Source: JBBQSN01 sp038213835
Lineage (GTDB): Bacteria > Actinomycetota > Actinomycetes > Actinomycetales > CAWJMD01
DNA length: 24,245 bases
Assembly: GCA_038213835.1 (NCBI GenBank)
Contig: JBBQSN010000038.1
Span: forward strand, 1-24,245
Reading direction: 5' to 3'
A model generated the notes under the pieces. It was not told the origin of the DNA. It searched no databases and saw only the letters and a program-made list of their open reading frames with translations. Of this stretch, positions 1-5,952 are shown in pieces. Both the position numbers and the translations under genes were made by a program. Within the stretch, counting starts at the first letter, position 1, and every line of letters begins with the position of its first letter.

Positions 1-777
1 CAGCACGGCGGCCAGCAGGACGACCAGCACGACGCCCGCGAAGACCGATCGCGACCCGACCGTCACAAGGCTGTCCATCTGCGGTCCCACGGCCGCCAGC
101 AGCGCGCTGCCGGCGACGACGAGGAGCATCGGCCGCACGAGCGCGTCCCGCACGATCCCCGCGGCCACCACGCCGGCTCCCCAGGGGCCCGCGTAGACGA
201 GCCCCATCGCGCCGAGGGACGTGACGTCGAGCATGTCCTCCTGTCCGCGGCTGATCACCAACGGCAGGGCCAGGGCCAGCGCCACCCCGGCCAGGACGAG
301 GAGCCAGCGTCGACGCCGCGCGCGCTGACGAACGAGCAAGCCGGTCGCCATGAGCGCGGCCACCAGGCCGACCGCGCCGAGCGCGATGCCCGCCCGCTGC
401 ACCGCCTCGAGGTTCGTGAGCGACGGGCCGGCCATGCCCATCGCCGGGTTCCAGTGCTTGGCCCCGACCAGGCCCGTCCCGGCGAGCTGGGCCGCCGTCA
501 CGGCCGCCACGCACGGGGCCACCTCGCGAGCCAGGGTGGGCACCCGGCCCTCCCCGCGCAGGAGGAGGGCCGCGCCCGACACCAGGCCGGCCAGCGCCAG
601 GGTCCAGGCCCACCAGGGGTAGATCGTCACCGTCCCGACGGAGGCGGGGTCCGCCACGCCGCGCTGGGAGAGCAGCACCACCATGGCTGCGAACGCCATG
701 ACCAGGACACCCGGCTTCACGAACCCCGACACCGGGGGACGGCGGGTCGCCGGTGCCGTCGGTGCCGCACTCACCAT
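1..777 (-). CDS. Multi-span integral membrane protein, C-terminus outside the window
   Basis: The minus strand is open from an ATG at 777 to the window edge (259 codons, no stop), so the 3' end is missing. The start is preceded by GGAAGG with a spacing of about 6. The N-terminus has a short Ala/Pro/Arg-rich cytoplasmic stretch. At least six hydrophobic segments follow: around residues 22-38, 55-72, 85-103, 128-148, 158-175 and 190-210, with more near the edge. An Arg-rich loop (RQRARRRR) lies after the fourth. A conserved-looking loop reads KHWNPAMGMAGPSLTN. I recognise no catalytic motif or family and assign no function. It diverges from the VOC/sigma-factor pair across a 167-base gap. That it is a real gene is supported by the long open frame, the start signal and the regular membrane pattern. 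Confidence 0.72.
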   Translation of the reverse strand, partial: MVSAAPTAPATRRPPVSGFVKPGVLVMAFAAMVVLLSQRGVADPASVGTVTIYPWWAWTLALAGLVSGAALLLRGEGRVPTLAREVAPCVAAVTAAQLAGTGLVGAKHWNPAMGMAGPSLTNLEAVQRAGIALGAVGLVAALMATGLLVRQRARRRRWLLVLAGVALALALPLVISRGQEDMLDVTSLGAMGLVYAGPWGAGVVAAGIVRDALVRPMLLVVAGSALLAAVGPQMDSLVTVGSRSVFAGVVLVVLLAAVL

Positions 778-806
778 CGGTCGCCTTCCCACGTCGTCGT
801 GCCTGC

Positions 807-868
807 GCCCATGATGGGCCCGCGGCGGCGGTCGGGTCCGGCGAACGCACGAGCTCACCGGTGCACCG
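807..868. promoter_or_regulatory. Two palindromes in the 778-944 divergent intergenic region
   Basis: The gap between the divergent membrane protein and the VOC gene contains two perfect inverted repeats. At 807-819 the arms GCCCAT and ATGGGC flank one central G. At 859-868 lies the 10-base palindrome CGGTGCACCG. Either could be an operator for one or both genes. I see no convincing -35/-10 pair here. Short palindromes are common by chance at this GC content, so this is a weak call. Confidence 0.25.
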
Positions 869-944
869 ATGAGTTCTCGGCACCCAGGTCGTTACAGCTG
901 CGACGGCGGTGCCGCAGTGGCATCGGCTCACGAAGGAGGCAGAG

Positions 945-1361
945 ATGGACTGGAAGCTCGAGGTCGTGGTGATACCGGTGACGGACGTCGACCGCGCGAA
1001 GGAGTTCTACGTCGACCGGTTGGGGTTCGCGCTCGACGTCGACCACGACATGGGAGAGGCGTTCCGGGTGGTGCAGGTGACCCCGCCAGGGTCGGCGTGC
1101 TCGATCACGTTCGGCATCAACGTCGGTGGTGGCGCGCCGGGCTCGGTGAAGGGCACCCACCTCGTCGTCGAGGACATCGTCGCGGCGCACGCGCAGCTCG
1201 AGGAGGCGGGGGTCGCCAACGGCGGCATCCAGCACTTCGAGAACGGGACGATGGCCCCGGGGCCGGACCCCCAGCGGCAGAAGTTCGGGTCGTACGTCTT
1301 CTTCGACGACCCGGACGGCAACAGCTGGGCCGTCCAGGAGGTCCCCCGGGAGACGACGTGA
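945..1361 (+). CDS. VOC superfamily (glyoxalase/bleomycin-resistance fold) protein
   Basis: This 138-residue protein has the length and pattern of a single VOC module. It opens with a strand (LEVVVIPVTDVDRAKEFYVDRLGF), has a central HLVVEDI segment and closes with VFFDDPDGNSWAVQEV, the usual end of a glyoxalase-like half. The family binds a metal with His/Glu side chains and serves as dioxygenases, isomerases, conjugating enzymes or antibiotic-binding proteins; the substrate cannot be read here. I chose the ATG at 945 because AAGGAGG (933-939) lies 5 bases upstream; an ATG at 909 in the same frame has no such site. The stop overlaps the GTG start of the sigma-factor gene by four bases, so the two are almost certainly co-transcribed and translationally coupled. 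Confidence 0.88.
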   Translation: MDWKLEVVVIPVTDVDRAKEFYVDRLGFALDVDHDMGEAFRVVQVTPPGSACSITFGINVGGGAPGSVKGTHLVVEDIVAAHAQLEEAGVANGGIQHFENGTMAPGPDPQRQKFGSYVFFDDPDGNSWAVQEVPRETT

Positions 1362-2314
1362 CCACGGCGCTCGCCGAGGCGGAGTTCGACACCCTGACCG
1401 GGCCGCACCGGCGCGAGCTGCACGTGCACTGCTACCGGATGCTCGCCTCGTACGACGACGCCGAGGACGCCGTGCAGGAGACCTATCTGCGCGCCTGGCG
1501 CAGCCGCGCGACCTTCGACGGGGAGCACCTACGTGCCTGGCTGTACCGGATCGCGACGAACGTCTGCCTCGACCAGGTGAAGGTGCGTAGGCGGCGGGCG
1601 GCACCGGGCTCCTCACCTGCCGAGATCGCCTGGCTCACCCCCTACCCCGACCCCCTGCTGGACGAGATCGCCTCTCCCGCCGATGGACCGGATGCCGTCG
1701 CGGTGGCGAGGGAGACCGTCGAGCTGGCCTTCCTGGCCGCTCTCCAGGTCCTCCCCGGACGCCAGCGGGCGGCCCTGGTCGGACGCGAGGTGCTGGGACT
1801 CACCGCGGCCGAGACGGCCTCGATGCTGGGCACCAGCGTGGCCGCGGCCAACAGCGCCGTGCAGCGTGCCCGCGAGACGATGCGACGGCACCTGCCCTCG
1901 CACCGGAGCGAGTGGAGCGCGCACGAGCCGAGCCCCGACGAGCGCCGGCTGCTGGAGGCGTTCATCGACGCCCACGAGCGGATGGACGCGGCGGCCGTCC
2001 TCGCCGTGGCTGCCACGGACCTGCGCGTCACGATGCCGCCGAACCCGATGCGCATCGACGGCGTCGACATGCTCGAGCCGTTGCTGGACAGGGCGTTCGG
2101 GCCGGACCGGGACGGTGACTGGCGGTTGCTGCCCACCTCGCTCAACCGGATGCCGGCCGCGGCCAGCTACCTGCGGCGCCCCGGCGACACGGTGTTCCGT
2201 CCGTTCAAGACCGACGTGCTCCGGGTCGAGGGCGACCGGATCGCCGAGATCACGACGTTCGGGTACCGGTGGTTCCCCGCGCTCGGCCTGCCGGAGCTCC
2301 TCGACGTCGCGTGA
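1358..2314 (+). CDS. ECF RNA polymerase sigma factor with C-terminal SnoaL-like domain
   Basis: This 318-residue protein is a group-4 sigma factor with an extra C-terminal domain. Residues about 8-80 form region 2 (the stretch DAEDAVQETYLRAWR and LRAWLYRIATNVCLDQ). Residues about 120-185 form region 4, with a helix-turn-helix (LTAAETASMLGTSVAAANSAVQRAR). From about 195 to the end is an NTF2/SnoaL-like fold (LLEAFIDAHERMDAAAVLAV, ending ITTFGYRWFPALGLPELL), as in mycobacterial SigJ/SigG-type factors. In that family the tail modulates activity in place of a separate anti-sigma factor, and none is visible nearby. The GTG start at 1358 follows GGGAG by 5 bases and overlaps the VOC stop (GTGA). 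The ligand or stress sensed is unknown; the coupled VOC protein is a plausible partner or target. Confidence 0.88.
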   Translation: MTTALAEAEFDTLTGPHRRELHVHCYRMLASYDDAEDAVQETYLRAWRSRATFDGEHLRAWLYRIATNVCLDQVKVRRRRAAPGSSPAEIAWLTPYPDPLLDEIASPADGPDAVAVARETVELAFLAALQVLPGRQRAALVGREVLGLTAAETASMLGTSVAAANSAVQRARETMRRHLPSHRSEWSAHEPSPDERRLLEAFIDAHERMDAAAVLAVAATDLRVTMPPNPMRIDGVDMLEPLLDRAFGPDRDGDWRLLPTSLNRMPAAASYLRRPGDTVFRPFKTDVLRVEGDRIAEITTFGYRWFPALGLPELLDVA

Positions 2315-2329
2315 GGGTGGTGTGACGGT

Positions 2330-2358
2330 CGTGTGCACGTCGGTCCTCGGTGCACGCG
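2330..2358 (+). terminator. Weak hairpin after the sigma-factor gene
   Basis: The arms CGTGTGC (2330-2336) and GCACGCG (2352-2358) can pair over 7 bases with one G-U, leaving a 15-base loop. It sits 15 bases after the sigma-factor stop and just before the DUF4184 promoter candidate. There is no U-tract, so it is only a possible terminator. Confidence 0.2.
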
Positions 2359-2365
2359 GGCGCGA

Positions 2366-2371
2366 CAGGAT
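2366..2371 (+). promoter_or_regulatory. -10-like hexamer for a leaderless DUF4184 start
   Basis: CAGGAT keeps A at position 2 and T at position 6 of a -10 element and ends 6 bases before the GTG at 2378. The start has no Shine-Dalgarno sequence, so transcription probably begins at or next to the start codon. Confidence 0.35.
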
Positions 2372-2377
2372 GCCAAC

Positions 2378-3154
2378 GTGCCCTTCACCCCCTGCCACGT
2401 GGCCGCCGTGCTCCCGTTCGTGCGGAGCCCGCTGGTCCCGTCGGCGCTGGTGGTCGGGAGCATGGCGCCGGACGCGCTCTACTACGTCATCGCCCCGACC
2501 TCGCTGACCACGCACACCCTCGCGGCGGCGGTGACCGTCGACGTCCTGATCGGCCTGGCCCTGCTGACGTTCTGGCACGGGGTGCTGCGCCGCCCGGCCG
2601 AGGCGGCCGCCCCTGCGGCGCTGCGCGAACGGCTGCCGCAGCGCGTACCTGGTGGGAGCTCGCCGACCGCACGCACACGCCGCGCCGCCCTCGTCCTGGT
2701 CTCGCTGGCGGTCGGCTCGCTCACCCACGTGGTGTGGGACGCGTTCACCCACCGTGGTCGCTGGGGCACCGAGCTCGTGCCCTGGCTGCAGCAGGTGCAC
2801 GGTCCGCTCCGGGGCCATGAGTGGGCCCAGCACGGGAGCACCGTGGCGGGCGGCGTCGTCCTGGCCTGGTGGGTCGCACGCTGGTGGCGCGCGACACCGC
2901 GGCGACCCGTCCCTGCCGGCCGGCCCGTGGTCGCGCCTGCGGTCGCGGCCCTGGGGTGGGTCGCCGTGCTGGGGTCCGCCGCGGTGGTCGGGCTGGTCGC
3001 CGGGGGCGAGCACCTGCTCGGGCCCGGTGCGCCCGACCCGCGCAGTGCCGGCTTCCTGGCGGCCACCCGCGGTACCGCGGCCAGTGCCGTCGTCGCCACC
3101 GCGCTCGCGCTCGTCGCGGCCTGGTGCTGGCGACCCGCCCGGGCCCGCGCCTGA
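2378..3154 (+). CDS. DUF4184 family integral membrane protein
   Basis: This 258-residue protein begins with the DUF4184 signature: PFTPCHVAAVLPF, then LVPSALVVGSMAPDALYYV. A second family feature, the segment LAVGSLTHVVWDAFTHRGRW, is also present. These His/Asp-bearing motifs lie at the ends of membrane segments and resemble the metal-binding layout of membrane-bound hydrolases such as YdjM, but the biochemical role of DUF4184 is not established. Five or six membrane spans are visible, with a basic loop near residues 170-185. I chose GTG 2378 because it places the family's N-terminal PFT motif at residue 2; a longer reading adds only a non-homologous Arg-rich stretch. It is followed by a perfect hairpin and faces a convergent hydrolase gene, so it is probably monocistronic. 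Confidence 0.85.
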   Translation: MPFTPCHVAAVLPFVRSPLVPSALVVGSMAPDALYYVIAPTSLTTHTLAAAVTVDVLIGLALLTFWHGVLRRPAEAAAPAALRERLPQRVPGGSSPTARTRRAALVLVSLAVGSLTHVVWDAFTHRGRWGTELVPWLQQVHGPLRGHEWAQHGSTVAGGVVLAWWVARWWRATPRRPVPAGRPVVAPAVAALGWVAVLGSAAVVGLVAGGEHLLGPGAPDPRSAGFLAATRGTAASAVVATALALVAAWCWRPARARA

Positions 3155-3160
3155 CCTCCA

Positions 3161-3192
3161 CGGACGGGCGGCGCGAGGGGGCCGCCCGTCCG
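3161..3192. terminator. Perfect 12-bp GC-rich hairpin between convergent genes
   Basis: The arms CGGACGGGCGGC (3161-3172) and GCCGCCCGTCCG (3181-3192) are perfectly complementary, with an 8-base loop. The hairpin starts 7 bases after the DUF4184 stop and lies 28 bases past the end of the convergent hydrolase gene. There is no T-tract on either strand, as is common for actinobacterial terminators. The position fits a bidirectional terminator. Confidence 0.75.
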
Positions 3193-3219
3193 GCGGTGCT
3201 GCCCCGCGTCGAGGTCGCG

Positions 3220-4083
3220 TCACCGTGGCGGGTGGAGGACCGCCTCGACCAGGACGTCGGGCGCCTGCTCGGGGACCCAGTGCGAGATGCCCTCCAGGGC
3301 GGTGAACCGGTAGGGCGCCCGGACGTGCGCGCCGCAGCGGTGCGCCGCCACCCGGCCGACGGCGAGGTCCCCGTCACCCCAGACGAACGTGGTGGGGACG
3401 GTGACGGGCGGGACCGAGAGGAGCTCGCCCTCGTCCATCGCCCGGTACCAGCCGAGAGCGCCGGTGAGGGTCTCGTGGTCGCGCATCGCCGAGGTGTGCA
3501 GCTCGACCAGGTCCTGCGGCAGCGGCGCGTACGTGGCGCGGAGCCGGCGGGCGTCGTCGGCCAGCAGCACCTGCTCTGCCCGGTGGGCGTGGTCCGGGCC
3601 ACTGCGGCGGAACAGGCGCAGGTACGCCGACCGCTCCTGCTGATCGGGGTCCTCGGCGATCGCCGAGGCGAACGCGCGCGGGTGCGGCACCGAGACCGCG
3701 ACGAGCGAGCTGACCCGCTCCGGGCGCCGGGCGGCGGTTCCCCACGCCGCCACCGCCCCCCAGTCGTGGCCGAGCAGGTCGACCTGCTCGAGGCCTGCGT
3801 CGTCGAGCAGCGCCACGACGTCGGAGACCACCGGCCCCAGCCCGTAGGCCGCGTCGTCGGCCGGGCGGGCGGTCGGGGAGTAGCCGCGCAGCTCGGGCAC
3901 CAGGACCCGGCGCCCGGCGGCCACCAGGCCCACCACGACGTCGTCCCAGCAGCGGTGCGTCTGCGGGAAGCCGTGCAGCGCGAGCACCGCCTGGGCATCC
4001 CCGCGCCCGTCCTGCGGCTCGTGGACGTGCACGACGAGCTCGAGCCCGTCGTGGCTCACCTGGGTTGTCTGCGTGGCCCGCAC
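3220..4083 (-). CDS. Alpha/beta hydrolase of the epoxide hydrolase/haloalkane dehalogenase type
   Basis: This 287-residue protein has the alpha/beta-hydrolase layout. HGFPQTH (residues 37-43) supplies the oxyanion-hole region. GHDWGA (105-110) carries a nucleophile elbow with Asp107 in place of Ser, typical of epoxide hydrolases and haloalkane dehalogenases. A C-terminal SHW near residue 270 supplies the catalytic His. The lid between residues about 140 and 220 is rich in Tyr, Arg and His, and the lid Tyr pair of epoxide hydrolases could not be fixed by eye. The predicted reaction is hydrolysis of an epoxide or halide through an aspartyl-ester intermediate in the cytoplasm; the substrate is unknown. 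I chose GTG 4083 because GGGGAGG lies 4 bases upstream. It diverges from the malic enzyme gene across 44 bases. Confidence 0.85.
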   Translation of the reverse strand: MRATQTTQVSHDGLELVVHVHEPQDGRGDAQAVLALHGFPQTHRCWDDVVVGLVAAGRRVLVPELRGYSPTARPADDAAYGLGPVVSDVVALLDDAGLEQVDLLGHDWGAVAAWGTAARRPERVSSLVAVSVPHPRAFASAIAEDPDQQERSAYLRLFRRSGPDHAHRAEQVLLADDARRLRATYAPLPQDLVELHTSAMRDHETLTGALGWYRAMDEGELLSVPPVTVPTTFVWGDGDLAVGRVAAHRCGAHVRAPYRFTALEGISHWVPEQAPDVLVEAVLHPPR

Positions 4084-4115
4084 GATGCCTCCCCGTCGTA
4101 CCTGCTGGTAGCGAC

Positions 4116-4121
4116 CACAAT
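4116..4121 (+). promoter_or_regulatory. -10-like hexamer for a leaderless malic enzyme start
   Basis: CACAAT ends 6 bases before ATG 4128, and no Shine-Dalgarno sequence precedes that ATG. The 44-base gap must also hold the hydrolase promoter. It contains TACCTGCTGGTA (4100-4111), with TACC/GGTA arms, between the two starts. Confidence 0.35.
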
Positions 4122-4127
4122 GGCCCC

Positions 4128-5555
4128 ATGACGTCCGCACCCGCGACCCCGCGCCCGCCCCTGCCCAGCGTCTCGTACTCGATCACCGTGCGGCTCGAGC
4201 TGCCCGCCCGGCCCACAGCCGTCAGCGAGCTGACGCACACGATCGAGGGTCTTGGCGGTCTCGTCACGGCCCTGGACGTCACGGCCTCGGGCGCCCACCG
4301 GGTCCGCGTCGACGTCACCTGCGCGGCCGGCGACAGCGCGCACGCGACCCGGCTGGTCGACGGACTGCGGGCCCTCGAGGGCGTCACGATCGGCAAGGTC
4401 TCGGACCGCACCTTCCTCGCCCACCTCGGTGGCAAGCTCTCGATCGAGTCGAAGGTGCCGATCCGCAACCGTGACGACCTCTCCCTCGTCTACACGCCCG
4501 GCGTCGCCCGGGTCTGCCTGGCGATCGCCGAGAACCCGCACGACGCACGGAACCTCACGATCAAGCGCAACTGCGTGGCCGTGGTCACCGACGGCACCGC
4601 CGTGCTCGGCCTCGGTGACATCGGCCCGCTCGCCGCCCTGCCGGTGATGGAGGGCAAGGCCGCGCTGTTCAAGCGGTTCGCCGGCATCGACGCCTTCCCG
4701 ATCTGCCTCGACACCACCGACACCGAGGCGATCATCGCCACGGTGAAGGCGATCGCGCCGGTGTTCGCCGGCATCAACCTCGAGGACATCTCCGCCCCGC
4801 GCTGCTTCGAGATCGAGCGCCGACTGCGCGCCGAGCTCGACATCCCCGTCTTCCACGACGACCAGCACGGCACCGCCGTCGTCGTCGTGGCGGCGCTCAC
4901 GAACGCGCTCAAGGTGGTGCGCAAGCAGATCGGCGACGTGCGGATCGCGATGTCGGGGGCCGGCGCCGCGGGCACCGCCGTGCTCAAGCTGCTGCTCGAG
5001 GCCGGCGCGCGCGACGTCGTGGTCAGCGACATCGGCGGCATCCTGCACGCCGGGCGAGAGGGCCTGGACCACTCCGCACGCTGGGTCGCGGAGAACACCA
5101 ACCCGCGCGGCGTGACCGGCACCCTGGTCGACTCGCTCGCCGGGGCCGACGTCTTCGTGGGCGTGAGCGCGGGCGACGTGCTGACCGGCGACGACATCGC
5201 CACCATGGCCGAGGACGCCGTGGTCTTCGCGCTGGCGAACCCGGTGCCCGAGGTCGACCCGGTCGACGCCTCTCAGCACGCCGCCGTGGTCGCCACCGGC
5301 CGTAGCGACTTCGCCAACCAGATCAACAACGTGCTCGCGTTCCCGGGCATCTTCCGCGGCCTGCTCGACGCCCAGTCGCGCGAGATCACCCCGCAGGTGC
5401 TGCTCGCGGCGGCCACCGCGCTCGCCGCCGTGGTGGCCGACGACGAGCTCAACCCGACCTACATCGTCCCGAGCGTGTTCCACCCCGACGTCACGAGCGT
5501 CGTCGCCGACGCCGTCCGCAAGGCCGTCCTCGCCGGCGGTGCCGAGACGGCGTGA
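4128..5555 (+). CDS. NAD(P)-dependent malic enzyme with N-terminal ACT domain
   Basis: This 475-residue enzyme oxidatively decarboxylates malate to pyruvate and CO2 in the cytoplasm, linking the TCA cycle to pyruvate. Residues about 14-95 form an ACT-like regulatory module (SYSITVRLELPARPTAVSEL and VRVDVTCAAGDSAHATRLVD). The catalytic part follows: the malic signature region LSLVYTPGVARVC, the NAD-site-proximal segment VTDGTAVLGLGDIG, the metal site near INLEDISAPRCFEIE, and PVFHDDQHGTAVV. The dinucleotide fold reads MSGAGAAGTAVLKLLLEAGA, and a conserved FALANPVPEV segment follows. ACT domains usually bind small ligands, often amino acids, so allosteric control is likely, but the ligand is unknown. 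The cofactor (NAD or NADP) cannot be fixed from the motif. A small VanZ-like gene follows 31 bases later on the same strand. Confidence 0.93.
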   Translation: MTSAPATPRPPLPSVSYSITVRLELPARPTAVSELTHTIEGLGGLVTALDVTASGAHRVRVDVTCAAGDSAHATRLVDGLRALEGVTIGKVSDRTFLAHLGGKLSIESKVPIRNRDDLSLVYTPGVARVCLAIAENPHDARNLTIKRNCVAVVTDGTAVLGLGDIGPLAALPVMEGKAALFKRFAGIDAFPICLDTTDTEAIIATVKAIAPVFAGINLEDISAPRCFEIERRLRAELDIPVFHDDQHGTAVVVVAALTNALKVVRKQIGDVRIAMSGAGAAGTAVLKLLLEAGARDVVVSDIGGILHAGREGLDHSARWVAENTNPRGVTGTLVDSLAGADVFVGVSAGDVLTGDDIATMAEDAVVFALANPVPEVDPVDASQHAAVVATGRSDFANQINNVLAFPGIFRGLLDAQSREITPQVLLAAATALAAVVADDELNPTYIVPSVFHPDVTSVVADAVRKAVLAGGAETA

Positions 5556-5598
5556 GGTCAGCACGAGGTCCGGCACGAGGTCCGGCATGAGGTCCGGT
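5551..5598 (+). repeat. 12-bp tandem repeat spanning the malic enzyme stop and vanZ start
   Basis: Two exact units of ACGAGGTCCGGC lie at 5563-5574 and 5575-5586. A third unit, ATGAGGTCCGGT (5587-5598), has a single ACG-to-ATG change plus a terminal change. A degenerate fourth unit at 5551-5562 contains the malic enzyme stop codon. Each unit carries GAGG, so the unit before the ATG provides a Shine-Dalgarno sequence. Confidence 0.8.
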
Positions 5599-5952
5599 CC
5601 CTGGCGGGGCGTCCTGGTGGGCGCCGTGCTGGTGCAGGTCGCGGTCCTGTACTGGCCCCGCCCCCCGGACGTGGGCGGCGGCGTGCCCGGGCTCGACCTG
5701 GTCGTGCACCTCGTCGTCTTCGGCGCCGTGGCGCTCGCCGGTCGCCGCGCGGGACTGCCCGCCGTCCCGCTGCTGGTGGTGCTCGGGGCGCACGCGGTGC
5801 TCAGCGAGCTGGTGCAGGCCTACCTGCTCCCGGAGCGCACGGGGGACTGGCGCGACGTCGTGGCCGACGTGATGGGCGTGGCCGCGGGGTTCGCGCTCGG
5901 CCGGCGCTCCTCGTCGGTGGCACCGGGCCGCGAGCGCCGCGCGAGCAGCTGA
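5587..5952 (+). CDS. Small VanZ-like membrane protein
   Basis: This 121-residue protein has the VanZ-like pattern. A first membrane span is followed by DLVVHLVVFGAVALAGRR, then a central span, then the family's acidic turn SELVQAYLLPERTGDWRDVVADVMGV and a last span. VanZ of enterococci affects teicoplanin resistance. In most bacteria VanZ-like proteins have no known biochemical role but are thought to act at the envelope. I chose ATG 5587 because GAGG lies 6 bases upstream; a GTG at 5539 inside the malic gene is possible but would only add repeat-encoded residues. The last 133 bases overlap the 3' end of the convergent ligase-acyltransferase gene, and the overlap includes part of the VanZ core, so both reading frames appear genuine there. 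Confidence 0.78.
   Translation: MRSGPWRGVLVGAVLVQVAVLYWPRPPDVGGGVPGLDLVVHLVVFGAVALAGRRAGLPAVPLLVVLGAHAVLSELVQAYLLPERTGDWRDVVADVMGVAAGFALGRRSSSVAPGRERRASS

Noticed and set aside
5539..5586. GTG 5539 as the vanZ start
   Set aside because: It lies in the malic enzyme coding region with no ribosome site and would only add repeat-encoded residues; ATG 5587 has GAGG at good spacing.
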